DNA of 64,000 bases from Parietaria judaica (GCA_954871525.1 OX940861.1:35725201-35789200), one strand, 5' to 3'. Positions 1 through 11,288 are shown, numbered from the stretch's first letter. Notes: generated by a model from the sequence alone, not told the origin. Program-made: numbers and translations.

Positions 1-1731
1 CACGGGAGGTTTGTATGCGAAGTCCCCGAAGTCCCCTGTCGCGTATCTTCTCTGGAGCTCCTTCTTCAGCATGGCACAATCTTCAGTGGCGTGGCCATTG
101 TAGTTATGGTAATCGCAGAATTTGCTCATATCTTTTGGCCAAAATTTCGGCCCAAAACCTCCTCGGCCTCCCGAGAAACCCCCTCGGCCTCCAGACCTCG
201 AGGATCCCCCTTGGTTTCCAGAAGATCTTCCTTGGTCGTTAGAGAACCCTCCCTGGTTCCCCGGGTATCCTCCTCGATCATCGGGGTACCGTTCTCGATC
301 TTCCGAGAATCCTCCTCGATCGTTGGGGTAGCGTCCTCGGTTTTCCGAGGATCCTCCCCGATCATCGGAGAATCGTCCTCGGCTTTCCGAGGATCCTCCT
401 CGATAATCAGGAAATCGTCCTCGGTCTTCCGAGGATCCTCCTTGGTAGCGGTCTCTTCGATCATAGTCGCGGTCTTCGCGCTCGTCAACGTGATACACTT
501 CTTGCCTTGGAGCTTCCCGACCTCGTCGTTCATCGGGATTTCTTCGGTCTTCTTCTCCCTTCCTTGCTCGGGATGATGGGGCATCTCCTCCGTCCCCACA
601 TTCCCTCTTTCCATGCTGCCTTCCCTTGCTTCCACCTTCGTGGATCTTCCTCTGGGCCAAAGTCTCATCTTCTATTTCCATGAAGAGCGTCGCCCTGTGG
701 AGCGCATCCTCGATCGCCAACGGGCGCATTTTTATTAACTCCTCACGGAAAGGAGCCAGATACCATAGCCCATGCTTCAGTGCCTGAATAGCGACGACGC
801 TATCGAGCCCCTGGATTTTGACCATGACGTCTTTGAACCTTCCGACGTATTGTCGGAGGGTTTCTTCTCGCCCCTGTGAAAGGTTCCACAGAGTCGTAAC
901 GGTTGCCTCGCTCTGGACGTACATCGAATAATGCCGCAGGAAACAAGTGACGAGTTCATCGGAGTCGCCGATGGATTCCGATGGTAGCTTAGCAAACCAG
1001 TCGCTCGCCGGGCCCTGCAAGCTTTCAACAAAGAGGTGGCACAGTATGGCCTCCAGCTTCGTTTCCTCGCCGCCCACGCGCTCCGTGGCGATCCGAAATG
1101 ACTTCACGTGGGTGTTTGGGTCCGAAGTTCCTTTGTACTGCGAGAGCCTGACCTTCGGCAATTCTCCTAGCTCCACACCGCGGATCTTTGCCGAGAAAGG
1201 CGTCACTCTGGCCTCCTTCACCAACCTATCGATCTCGGGCGCCGCGCTCGTGGCTTTATGCACCTGCGAGGCTACGTACCCCATCTTCGCCTCCATGCTT
1301 GAGGATATCTCCCTCATCGCTCTCTGGACCTCCTCTTGGATTGTTTCCGCTATGGTGGTTGTTAAGCCTCCCGGCGGGTTTGTCGCATTCGCCGGTGTCA
1401 CGCCGGCGGCATTGAAGAGATCCCTAACGATCGGCAGCGCTTGAGGCGTTAGGTTGCCTTGCTCTCCCTCAGTCGTTACTCCAACCGCTCCCCGAGCTGA
1501 TGATCCCACGATCGTGCTCTCCAGACCTTCTCTTCTTTGGCTCGCCCGCTCCAGAAGGGCAGTAAGTTGTCCGTTCCGCTCTTCCTGCTCCTCTGCCTTC
1601 TTGGCCGCCTCTTCGGCCACCCGTGTTGCTTCCATCACCCTCGCGTTGGCCTCGGCCAGCTGCTCCCGGAGTCTCTCCATGGCTAAGACTGCGTCCCCTT
1701 CTATGGTGATGACGTTATCGCTAGTCGACAT
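1..1731 (-). CDS. Ty3/gypsy Gag polyprotein, N-terminal part, open at left edge
   Basis: I translated the minus strand from the ATG at 1731-1729. The frame stays open for 577 codons and reaches base 1 still open, so it is partial. Order of parts: an N-terminal coiled-coil-like stretch rich in E, A and R (about residues 15-65); a retrotransposon gag core (about residues 180-360) containing an ASDWFAKLP-like segment and the typical GLWYLAPFREEL stretch; a basic linker; an Arg/Gly/Ser repeat region (about residues 420-540); then a zinc finger reading CDYHNYNGHATEDC near the C-terminal end. Gag would form the cytoplasmic virus-like particle. No stop or frameshift is visible, so this copy may be fairly young. 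The start is the first ATG after the primer-binding site. Confidence 0.85.
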   Translation of the reverse strand, partial: MSTSDNVITIEGDAVLAMERLREQLAEANARVMEATRVAEEAAKKAEEQEERNGQLTALLERASQRREGLESTIVGSSARGAVGVTTEGEQGNLTPQALPIVRDLFNAAGVTPANATNPPGGLTTTIAETIQEEVQRAMREISSSMEAKMGYVASQVHKATSAAPEIDRLVKEARVTPFSAKIRGVELGELPKVRLSQYKGTSDPNTHVKSFRIATERVGGEETKLEAILCHLFVESLQGPASDWFAKLPSESIGDSDELVTCFLRHYSMYVQSEATVTTLWNLSQGREETLRQYVGRFKDVMVKIQGLDSVVAIQALKHGLWYLAPFREELIKMRPLAIEDALHRATLFMEIEDETLAQRKIHEGGSKGRQHGKRECGDGGDAPSSRARKGEEDRRNPDERRGREAPRQEVYHVDEREDRDYDRRDRYQGGSSEDRGRFPDYRGGSSESRGRFSDDRGGSSENRGRYPNDRGGFSEDRERYPDDRGGYPGNQGGFSNDQGRSSGNQGGSSRSGGRGGFSGGRGGFGPKFWPKDMSKFCDYHNYNGHATEDCAMLKKELQRRYATGDFGDFAYKPPV

Positions 1732-1775
1732 CTCGTTCCTTCAAATTCCTGGCTGTGAGTTAGAAAGAAAACAAA

Positions 1776-1793
1776 GCCCCTCGGTGGGCGCCA
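1776..1793 (-). other. Primer-binding site of gypsy element
   Basis: The minus strand reads TGGCGCCCACCGAGGGGC two bases after the LTR end. It starts with the TGG expected from pairing to a tRNA 3' CCA. I did not assign the primer tRNA. Confidence 0.7.
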
Positions 1794-1796
1794 AAC

Positions 1797-2556
1797 TGTA
1801 GAGGGGGTTTTTCACCACCCTTTTCCAGTCACAAAGACAATCATCAAATAATAAATAAAATGACAACAAATGATGAGTATCTCTGTTTTATTATGATTTC
1901 CGAAATGAGCTCGGTTTTCTTCCGTTAAATAGCTGGACAGATGAAGGATCATGAGCCTCAGATAATTCTATTACAAGATCTCTTTTTCTTGCCTTTGCTG
2001 AGTCTTTTTTCTCTCCCTTTTGTTCGAATCCCCAACTAACCAACCTCTACAAAATGAGGCTTATCTTGCCTTTTATAGAGTTACAATACTTTCCCCTTCT
2101 ATCCTTCCCGCCCTTTTCCTCTTTAATCATCATTTTCTGACGTGATTTGAGGGCAGCGGGGTTTATCCTCACTTTATGTCACCTCCGAGCGTGCTCCCGT
2201 AATGGGTAGGTGCGCCGCATTAAATGCGCGTCTCGTCAGCCGTCGCTGACGCTCTCATCGAGGGAGTAGGTCGGCTTCATTAAATGCACGTCTCTTCGGC
2301 TGTCACCGGGCTCTGCATAATCATCATGACGAAGTTCCTCGTCGAGTCGTGATGGGACGCTTCATCGCGACCCGCTTGCTCGTGTGGCTGCGTCCCCTCG
2401 CTGATGAACCTCCTCGGGGTATTCCTCCTCGGGGATGTCCTTCCTCGGGGATAACTCCCTCTTCGCTGGTGAACTTCCTCGCCTCCCTCATGTCGTTTAT
2501 GGACAAAACGACACGAGTTGTGTTGAGGATGGATTTGACCAAATCCGACCTTAACA
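1797..2556 (-). repeat. LTR of the left-edge gypsy element (5' LTR)
   Basis: On the minus strand it begins TGTTAAGG at 2556 and ends CTCTACA at 1797, so it has the TG...CA termini of an LTR and is 760 bp long. A TATA box (CTCTATAAAA on the minus strand) lies at about 2071-2080, which would place transcription start near 2045. The outer end contains a near-palindrome, GGATTTGACCAAATCC (2530-2545), and the U3 part holds repeated cctcgggg motifs (2405-2460). Confidence 0.8.
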
Positions 2557-3222
2557 GCGAGAGAAGATCATTAATTAAATTCTCCTAACTTTATTCATCC
2601 CTGTAGAAGGATCTAACTTTTGATCCTCGAACCTCTGTTAAAAACATAATGATCTTAACCTCACCCTATAATATGATATCTAAGGATCTAACCCATATAT
2701 ATATATATGATCATATCATATTAGAAAGTCAACATATATACAAATATGATTTAGAAAAATAAGACAAAAAAACGATACTATGTAACTAAAAAGATGTGAG
2801 GACAAAGCATGTAAAACTGAATCATCAAAGCACATAAAAAAGTAGTCATCGTTAAAGGTGAAAAATCACCTCAGCAGTTACGGATTCACGATTAGTGTAA
2901 TTCTGCTTTATAGTTACCTAAGAGCTCGCGCTTTCTGTTCAAAATTTAATCATGCAAACGAAAATGCGTTTAAAGAGAAGAAAGTGCTCGAGAATTTCGG
3001 GTGACTGTATGTTATTTCTTGTAAGGAATTTTCGATCCCTTTTTACATCTTTCAGCTCGCTATTTATAGAGCCTCATTATCTAAAATTCAACCTCATAAA
3101 TGGTCAGTTACAAATTGCGTTTGATTCCCTCACAATTTTCTTAATTACGTTGCAATTACGTTTGTAACAGCCATCACGGATCTTGAGGCGACGCTCGCGC
3201 TGCGCTGATAGCAACCAGCTGT

Positions 3223-3378
3223 TGTGAGTTTAAGATTGACCTGACTCAACAACTCCTCTTTTGTATTTTTGCCCTTAGAATTAATCAAAGAGAAAATTCT
3301 CTCAAGTTCTTCTTTCTTTGTTCTTGCTCTTCGTGTGTTGTTCTTTGGTTGCAGATCCATTCCCATTGGGAACCAACA
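3223..3378 (+). repeat. 5' LTR of copia element
   Basis: 156 bp, TGTGAG...CAACA. It differs from the 3' copy at about four sites (a/c, g/t, c/t, t/c), roughly 97% identity by eye. Confidence 0.9.
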
Positions 3379-3379
3379 A

Positions 3380-3392
3380 TTGGTATCAGAGC
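3380..3392 (+). other. Primer-binding site (tRNA-iMet) of copia element
   Basis: TTGGTATCAGAGC lies one base after the 5' LTR. This is the standard Ty1/copia site in plants, complementary to the initiator methionine tRNA 3' end. Confidence 0.9.
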
Positions 3393-3408
3393 GAAGGTGC
3401 CAAAGAAG

Positions 3409-6400
3409 ATGTCGTTACCAAGCGAGTCCACCGGAGGAAAGCTGACGACGGTGACGAAAATCGGATCAAAGGAAGGGAATGTGACGCTCCATTACCCGAT
3501 GCTCACGAAGAGCAATTACTCGGTGTGGGCGTTGAAAATGCGAGTGAACTTGCAGGCGTAAGGAGTTTGGGAGGCTGTGGAAGGAAGCGATGTCAAAGGG
3601 CGCAAGGAGAGGATGGCACTCGCCGCCATCTACCAAGGAGATCCAGAAGATGTCTTTCTCATGATCGCCGAGAAGGATTCCGCAAAGGAGCGTGGTCGAC
3701 ACTTCAAACTATGCACATGGGCGCAGTTCGCGTCAAAGATGCAAAGGTTCAAACCTTGAAGAGTGAATTCGAGGTTCTTCGGATGAGGGACGGCGAGTCA
3801 ATTGACGACTTTGCCATGAAACTCACGTCCATTGTGACCGGCATACGCTCGCTGGGAGACAAGGTGGAAGAGACCACTGTCGTCAAGAAGTTTCTCCGAG
3901 CAGTGCCTCATAAGTACATGCATATCGTGACATCGATTGAGCAGTTCGGCGACCTCAAGACCATGATGGTCGAGGAGGTTGTTGGTCGCCTCAAAGCCCA
4001 CGAGGAGAGACTTCAGGGTTACGGTGACAGAGAAGAGGAGAAGCACCTCATGCTCACGCAGGAAGAGTGGACGGCCAGACAGAAGAAAAGTGGGGGAGCA
4101 GACTTTTCTTTTAGCTCCTCTGGTCAGAGTAGCTACAGCGGAGATAGCCGAGGACGTGGTAGAGGTCGTGGACGAGGACGAAGTCGAGACACGCGAGGTC
4201 GCGGCAGTGGTGCACCCCGTCAGGAAAGCACGACCAGGAGAGACAAGAGCACAGTGAAGTGATATAATTGTCAGAAGCTTGGGCACTTTGCTTTAGAGTG
4301 CCGCAGCAGAAACCAAGGCGAGGAAGCGAACCTGACGAGATTCCACGAAGACCAGCTAGCATTGATGTTTTTCGAACATGAGGTGAGCCTGGATGGACAA
4401 GAAGACGATGAGACGATCCTCGTAGGCGAGAGAGAGCAACCTTGGCCGGAGAGCAGAGAGCAGACCTGCTCGGAATTCGAGCAGAGACCAGAGATCAGCG
4501 ATCAGAGAGCTCCGAGCAGAGACCAGAGACCAGAGACCAGAGAGCAGACCTGCTCGAAAATAGTGTTCCTGATCGAGGACAAGGTTATTGCTAACCTCCT
4601 CATTGACGAAGAGCAGAAATTCTCTACCGATGTATGGTACCTAGACAATGGCGCGAACAACCACATGACAGGAGACCGAACTAAGTTTGAAGAGCTCGAT
4701 GAGAAGATCACGGGGAACGTGAAATTCGGCGACGGTTCAATCGTCGAAATTAGAGGTAGATGGTCCATCTTGTTCGTCTGCAAGAACGGGGACCAACGCC
4801 TCATGACCCAGGTGTACTACATCCCAAAGCTGAAGAGTAACATCGGACAGATGACAGAGATCGGTAACACAGTGGTGATGTCTGGTCCCTATCTGAAGAT
4901 GTGGAACAGAAATGGCAACCTGCTGATGAAGGTGAAGAGAACTCCTAACAGGTTGTACAAGATTCTCCTGGAGGTAGGCCGGCCCGTCCTTCTACTTGTT
5001 GACGACTACAGTCGCTGGATATGGATCTACACGCTCAAGGAGAAGAGTGGAGCCTTTGAAGTCTTCAAGAATTTCAAGAGGCTTGTGGAGAATGGATCAA
5101 AACACAAGATGAAGGTCTTGAGAACAGACCGAGGTGGAGAGTTCACATCCCAGCAGTTCGGAGAGTTCTGCGATGAGGAATGAGTCGAGCGCCACCTGAC
5201 CGCACCATACACTCCCCAGCAGAATGGTGTGGTGGAGAGACAAAACCGGCCAGTGATTGACACAGCAAGGAGTATGCTGAAGAGCATGCAAGTCCCGGCG
5301 AGGTTTTGGGGAGAAGCAGTTAGACACACGGTCTATTTGCTTAACCTTTTAACAACGAAGGCGCTAGGAGAACGTACTCCCTACCAGGCGTGGTTTGGGA
5401 AGAAGCCCCACTTGAGGGTGTTTGGGTGCACCGCACATGTGAAGACTGTGGGTCCCCATCTCGAGAAGCTTGACGACAGGATTCAGTCGATGGTGTACCT
5501 TGGTGTTGAAGACGGAAGCAAGGCACACAGACTCTTTGAGCCCCAACACAGCAAGATCCAGGTGAGCAGAGATGTTGTGTTCGAAGAAGAGAATAGTGGG
5601 ATTGGCGCGATGAGAACGGTGAGCCCAAGCAGAACTCATTTGAGTTCGAAGTAGAAGAAGACGTTGCCGACCAGGAAGGGCCAGCAACATCCAGCTCGGG
5701 TAGCCCTACCAGCTCTGGTACCCCTACCAGAGATTCCTGCCCGGGTACACCCAGGACACCCAGCCTGAGCAGAACCAGCTCGTCTAGCTCGGGAGATTCC
5801 TCGATCAAGGATGGCCCAATGGGATTTCGTCCCCTAGCAGAAGTCTACGAAGAGTCTCAGGAAGTGGAGATAAACCTAGAAGAGTTGTCCTTGTTGTGCA
5901 CCGAGGAGCCGGCCAACTACCAAGAGGCAGCTACTTAGCAGGAATGGCAGGAAGCAGTGGAGAAGGAGCTGGAGTCCATCGAGAAGAACAAGACATGGGA
6001 GCTCACCGACCTGCCCAAAGGTCAGAAACCCATTGGCTTAAAGTGGGTCTACAAGCTGAAGAAGGACACCGAGGGGAATGTCCTAAAGCACAAGCAAGGC
6101 TAGTAGCTAAAGGCTACGTGTAGAGGCAAGGAGTTGACTTCGAGGAAGTCTTTGCTCCCGTGGTGAGACTAAACACGATCAGACTCATCCTGGCCCTAGC
6201 AGCTCATCGAGGTTGGGAGATTCACCACATGGATGTCAAATCGGCATTCTTAAATGGTGACCTTGAGGAAGAAGTCTACGTCAGTCAACCTGAAGGTTTT
6301 GGCGTCAAGGGCAAGGAGAAGAAGGTGTACAAGTTCTCCAAGGCTCTATACGGGCTACGTCAAGCTCCAAGGGCGTGGAACATACGCCTCGACAAGCGTT

Positions 6401-7458
6401 TGAAGAGTCTTGGATTCACAAAGTTCTCCAGGGAGCAGGCAGTGTACACCAGGAGCAGCAGAGAAGAATTTCTTGTCATCGGAGTGTATATGGACCACCT
6501 GATAGTCACTGGATCCAGCACATGAGGCGTAGAAGGATTGAAGAAGCATATGATGGCCGAATTCGAGATGAGTGATCTTGGATTACTTTCCTACTACCTC
6601 GGCATCGAGGTAGACCAAAAGAAAGACTGCATCACGCTGATGCAGATGGCCTACGCGAGGAAGATCCTTAAGCAGTTCGAGATGGCGTATTGCAACCCGA
6701 GGAAATACCCAATAGAGGCGAAGCTGCAGCTCGGGAAGGATGCTCAAGGAAGAGAAGTGGATCCCACGGAGTATAGACGCGTGATCGGGTGCCTGAGGTA
6801 TCTCACCCACACCCGACTAGACATTTTTCACGCAGTCGGGATAGTTAGTCGTTTCATGGAGAAGCCCACAAGTGCACACCACCAGGCCGTGAAGCACATC
6901 TTGCGCTACGTGAAGGGAACGTCAGATTACGGGATCCAATATAGAAAAGGCAAGGGAGCATAAGAGCTAGTCGGCTTCACTGATAGTGATCTGGCCGGTG
7001 ACATTGATGATAGGAAGAGTACCGGAGGGATGACGTTCTACCTCAACGGGTACCTGATCACCTGACAGTCTCAGAAGCAGAAGACAGTAGCTTTATCTTC
7101 ATGTGAAGCGGAGTTCATGGCAGCAACCACGGCAGCGTGTTAAGCTATGTGGTTGAAGGGGATACTAGGTGAAGTGACTGGAGCCGAGCAGGAGCCAATA
7201 ACACTCTACGTGGACAAAAAGTCCATAATAGCACTAATGAAGAACCCAGTATTTCATGGTCGGAGCAAACACATAGACACTCGGTATCATTATATTCGCG
7301 AGTGTGTGGAGAAGCGGAAGATCATCGTGGAGTTCGTTAGCACAAAGGATCAGCGTGCAGACATACTTACCAAGGCTCTAGCAAGAGTTAAGTTCGCGGA
7401 GATGAGAGAGCTGCTCGGGGTGAAGAACCTCGACCCAAGTCAAGCTTACGGGGGAGAA
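3409..7458 (+). pseudogene. Copia gag-pol polyprotein pseudogene
   Basis: Gag starts at ATG 3409 and includes a NYSVWALKMRV segment typical of copia gag. Stops lie at 3559, 4260, 5181, 5936, 6121, 6523, 6961, 7063 and 7141; frameshifts near 3689, 5605 and 6095. The stop at 4260 replaces the first Cys of the zinc knuckle (YNCQKLGHFALEC follows). The protease site reads DNGA instead of D-S/T-GA (near 4650). Around 4975-4985 the frame jumps from the post-protease segment (RLYKILLEV) to LLLVDDYSRW, so the HHCC zinc domain and the first integrase Asp are missing. The RT site reads YMDHLI instead of YVDDLI (6487-6504). RNase H and its DxxSTGG box (about 6980-7030) remain readable. At least four stops fit C-to-T or G-to-A changes (Gln or Trp codons). 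The copy cannot make an active product. Confidence 0.92.
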
Positions 7459-7614
7459 TGTGAGTTTAAGCTTGACCTGACTCAACAACTCCTCTTTTGT
7501 ATTTTTGCCCTTAGAATTAATCAAATAGAAAATTCTCTCAAGTTCTTTTTTCTTTGTTCTTGCTCTTCGCGTGTTGTTCTTTGGTTGCAGATCCATTCCC
7601 ATTGGGAACCAACA
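7459..7614 (+). repeat. 3' LTR of copia element
   Basis: 156 bp, same boundaries as the 5' LTR. It directly follows the polypurine tract at about 7447-7458. Confidence 0.9.
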
Positions 7615-8017
7615 GTTGTTGCCGTCTTTGTCATTTGTTGCAAGTCTCATCGCATAGCTAGTCTTCATCGCTTAAGTTCCTTGCCTTTGTTCTCCCACGG
7701 CTTGGCTTCTCTAGCGATGAGGTTTCATCGACGAAGCTTTATTGATGAGGTTTTTTGCCGATGGGCACATCTTTTCCGATGAGCTTCTTTATTCTTCTCG
7801 CTAATCTTCGTCACCGCATGTCTTCTCATTGATCGACGGGCTTTTCCTTGTTCATCCTTTGTTCGTTGACTTTCTCCTTGATTGGCCTCCTTTGACTTCA
7901 TCAATGAGTTTTGATCTTGGTATTTCTTTAATCAAAGCCCTTTTTCCGTAAAGGACATAGATATATTTTGTTGTATCAATGTAAATTGACACGACGAAAC
8001 CGTACCTCGACATTCAT

Positions 8018-9081
8018 TATTTAGTAACTATACATATTTACATATTACATAGTTCGTGTCTCTTTTATTTATTTTTTTGACAAGAAAATCCGATGTAATA
8101 GAATTAGTTAAATAAAAAAGTATAATTTTGACCAATGTCACATCCGATGAAGAATTGAAACTTTATTTCCAATCTCGAAGCTGATATTTATAAAACAAAA
8201 GATGGAAAGACCGATAAATAATATAGTTTTTAATTAAAGAGGGTCTATCATAATCATGGCATGAAGAGATGTTGCTTTAAAGTACACCAAAATTAGTATG
8301 AATAAATAGTGATACATTCCAAATTAGTAAAAAGAAATGGGCATATATTCCAATTCTATTTTTAGCATCAAATATTTTTATTTTTTTTTAAGTTAAAGAT
8401 AGAAGTTCGAAATCTTGCTAAGTGGACTCGAATATGAATTAAGTTGGCACTCAAAGAACATAAAATAAGGACTGGGGTTTAATAATATAAATGAAAATAT
8501 CAAAGTTTACAAACCAAATCTAAAAGAGAAATATCTAAACATAAAGTTCTCTCTCAAACAAATGTCGTCGTTTACAAAAGACGAAAATAAATCCGGGTTC
8601 GAAGGCCATCAATGATGACTTAAATTTTGATCACCAAAACTAGCTAATAAATCGATTATTTTATTTTCCTCACAAAGATATGAGATACTAAAAAAATTAA
8701 TGATTTCCACAGCTAACACATGCATTTTGCACCCAATTTTTTAGCGCATGTCAACTTGATGAAATTATATTTAATTTGATGACAAAATAATTTTTTAGTG
8801 GGTCGGATTGATAAAGTTCAAATATTTTAGGAGTCATATGAGTTACACTAAACAATAATGTAAATATCAGTTGCTCTCTCACAACCCGTAAAATTAACAA
8901 TTTCTTTTTTTCAAAAGAGAAACTCAATACCAACCGTGTATATTTTTGCATTAATGAGGAACTTTCTCCGCGAAGAAAATTAAAAATTTGAGTAATATTA
9001 TAACACAAATATTCCCATCTTATGTTATATCTATTATTTATCATGTGTCTCTTGAACTTTTGGGATAAGAAAGTTATGTAA
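8018..9081. other. Intergenic, AT-rich; nothing recognised
   Basis: No supported gene. Only short chance frames and homopolymer A/T runs are seen. Confidence 0.6.
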
Positions 9082-9092
9082 GCAAAGCTGCC

Positions 9093-9420
9093 TATGACCG
9101 GGGTTGGCTAATCTCGGTGGTGGAATCCGATTGCATCCGGGCTATTCAACTTGTCAATGGAAAAGCTTTCGATAGCTTGCAAGGACCAATCATTCGGAGC
9201 ATTGAAGGTTTACTAAACATGGTAGCGCCGGCGGGAACAATTCGGTGGATCCCTAGAAAATGTAACGAAGTTGCTAACTCGTTAGCTAAATCTTGTATAC
9301 CCGAGGGGACCTCAGACTTTTGGTCTTGTACTTGCCCTGAGTGGCTCGATATGTATGTTCAAAGGGATTTAAGGCCCTAATCTTAATGAAATTCCTTTTC
9401 TTAAAAAAAAAAAAAAAAAA
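9093..9420 (+). mobile_element. 5'-truncated LINE (L1-type) 3' end with RNase H frame
   Basis: The coding frame starts at the junction (tatgaccgg..., 9093) and reads DRGWLISVVESDC, then a segment with IRWIPRKCNEVANSLAK, ending with TAA at 9378-9380. This is the C-terminal RNase H-like domain found in plant LINE ORF2, with the VESD acidic motif and the W-P-R-x-x-N-x-V-A-x-x-L-A-K motif. A short 3' UTR leads to an A tail at 9403-9420. The sequence aaagctgcc occurs before the element (9084-9092) and again after the tail (9418-9426), so a 9-bp target duplication is present. The frame has no lesion, which suggests a young insertion. The short ORF is not a host gene. Confidence 0.85.
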
Positions 9421-9429
9421 GCTGCCAAT

Positions 9430-10346
9430 CCTCACTAGTTGTGAAATTGATCTAAAGGTACTTTCCTTTGGTCTGAGCACATGGGCTTTCCCACTCAATG
9501 AAAAGAGTGAAATTGATTTCATAGCCGAAATGATGAGGACCTAACTCCAATGCAATCATCATCATCATATCATATATAATGAGGATATTATTCATTTCAG
9601 AGCTGTCTTTTTTCTTCTTTTCTTTGCCTCATGTGGGAGTGCTTTTGAGTTTGGTTTTGTAGACCCTTGAAAGAAACTCCTCTACAATTTATTGACTTTT
9701 TCTCCCAAAATTATACTACGATTCTGTTCATATAATCCCATTTAATTGGCACATGCCTAAATTTATTCTATTATTCAAAATAAACCATGTCACAACCAGT
9801 TATCACAAATGAACATGTCTTCACGTATTTATATCATGACTCATGTCATAATTTTTTACAAGATAGTAAAATAAAAACTAGGCTTACAATATACAACATT
9901 GAATGGCTTAAGAAATGTTTTGTGCATTTTCTGTTACATTAGGTGAATCGACATGTTTTGGAAGAACCGTCGATTAATAATCCACGCAAACAACTATCGA
10001 AGGTTTGCTGTAAATCCGAGCTTCCGTCATTACATTAATTAGTAACTATAATATAGCTTCAACAACAGAAACATTTATCAAAAGCAAGGGGGTAAATTAC
10101 ATTGATATAGGAAAATAAAAGTTTCCCAAAACCCTCCCCAAATAAAAATAAAAAAGATCAATTAAACACACTAAAAAAATACAAATGTAGATCCGTATAA
10201 GGCTTAGATCTTACAATAAATAAGTAAAGAAAAAAAGGGTTACACTTAGAAATGGCAATCTCTTTACACACTTGCATATACGTATATATGGATGGATATA
10301 TATTCCTAAAAAAGGTGTTTTGTGAAACGGCATCGTCTTTGAGGAG
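9430..10346. other. Intergenic, downstream of the LAX gene
   Basis: AT-rich. It contains the 3' UTR of the minus-strand LAX gene near 10200-10346. No other gene is recognised. Confidence 0.6.
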
Positions 10347-11252
10347 TCAAGGCTTGTGAGGGCACTGGTAGCACTTGGTGAAGACGCCGAAAGTGTTAAC
10401 CTGCCGGACAAAGTTGACCATGCTCGCCCATCCTCCGAAGCCGAACCCCACGATGAACACCCAAACCACCACGAACACGTTCATGCTGTACAGCCCTGTC
10501 CATCCTCCCAGAAACGACGGTGGTCTCTCCACGGCATTCTGTCAATGCATTTGAATAATAACGTGAGTATAATCCGCTTTTTGTACTAGTGAGGAGGTAA
10601 ATGGCTGAAATAAAATGTGTAAACAAAAGAAAGTACCTCTCTGGAAGCGGGAGAGGCAAAAACGAGCATGTGTGCGGCGGCGGGGATAATGTAGACAGTG
10701 AAGCTGACGAGAAGAGAGCCGACGGAGGAGTTGATGGGTCCGAAGAAAGGGAATATTATCGCCAGAAACCAGATTGGAATGACCACCGGCAGCCTCGCTA
10801 TGGCCCTCTTTGCCACGCTCTTCGTCTCGTGAACGCCCACAAACTTCTCCCACACGATGTACAGCGGCGTGCACGCAAACCCGAACGTTATGAACTGCAA
10901 CGCATCAAAATTAAAACAAAAGTCAAAAATTTAATCGCAGCGAAACTATTTCATCTTTCCTTTATTGAATATTTGAACTAGTATTCTTTGAACGACAAGG
11001 CGAGAGTTACGAGAGGAACCTGGTGGATTAGCATGAGGATGACGGCGGCATCTCTGAAGCCGGTCCTAGGGAGCAGCGCGAGTGCATTGGAATGTGTGAG
11101 GAGCACGTCGCCGAAGGCCCAGTACACGGCGGACGCCGACGGCAACGTTAGGGTTAGCACGTACAGCGTGGCTATCAAGTAGATAGTTTTGAACTTCTGG
11201 GGCTTCCACATTGCATGCATAATCTCCCTGCATCATTATTTTATTTCATTAA

Positions 11253-11288
<36 letters not shown>

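Larger units (their letters stand above)
1..2556 (-). mobile_element. Ty3/gypsy LTR retrotransposon (Tat-like), 5' part
   Basis: Read on the minus strand, this is the 5' end of a gypsy element: LTR (2556 down to 1797), a two-base gap, a primer-binding site starting TGG (1793-1776), a short leader, and gag from 1731 down to the window edge. Protease, reverse transcriptase and integrase would lie beyond the left edge. The base run just outside the LTR (2557-2561, gcgag) would be half of the target duplication, but the partner cannot be seen. The gag zinc finger of the CxxH...GHxxxxC type suggests the Tat/Ogre-related branch rather than a chromovirus. That lineage call is inference. Confidence 0.85.
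3223..7614 (+). mobile_element. Ty1/copia retrotransposon with 156-bp LTRs, defective
   Basis: The two LTRs (3223-3378 and 7459-7614) are both 156 bp, start TGTGAG and end CAACA. They differ at about 4 positions. The 5' LTR is followed after one base by TTGGTATCAGAGC, the plant initiator-Met tRNA primer site. The 3' LTR is preceded by the polypurine run acgggggagaa. Flanking bases gctgt (3218-3222) and gttgt (7615-7619) match at 4 of 5. The internal region encodes gag, protease, integrase and RT-RNase H in the copia order. It carries nine in-frame stops, three frameshifts and an internal deletion. The target is a family-A solo LTR. Confidence 0.92.
2850..8012 (+). repeat. Solo LTR (family A), split by a nested copia element
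   Basis: The two pieces 2850-3222 and 7620-8012 join into one LTR of about 770 bp once the copia insertion is removed. The left piece aligns by eye with 15642 onward: gaaaaatcacctcagcag against ggaaaattcatctccgcag, followed by a shared cacgat/tacgat block, an ATTTATA TATA box and a cataaatgg...gtttgattccctcat block. The right end cgtacctcgaca matches the catacctcaaca end of that copy. The flanks gtcat (2845-2849) and ttcat (8013-8017) match at 4 of 5 bases, which fits an old 5-bp target duplication. The terminal CG at 2850 would be a mutated TG. No internal region is present, hence a solo LTR. Confidence 0.7.

Noticed and set aside
91..668. Ser/Arg-rich and acidic frames on both strands
   Set aside because: They are shadow frames of the repeated Arg/Gly/Ser coding tract in the minus-strand gypsy gag, which has a longer open frame and a zinc finger.
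10356..11182. Plus-strand frames across the LAX gene
   Set aside because: Antisense shadows of GC-rich LAX exons without known motifs.
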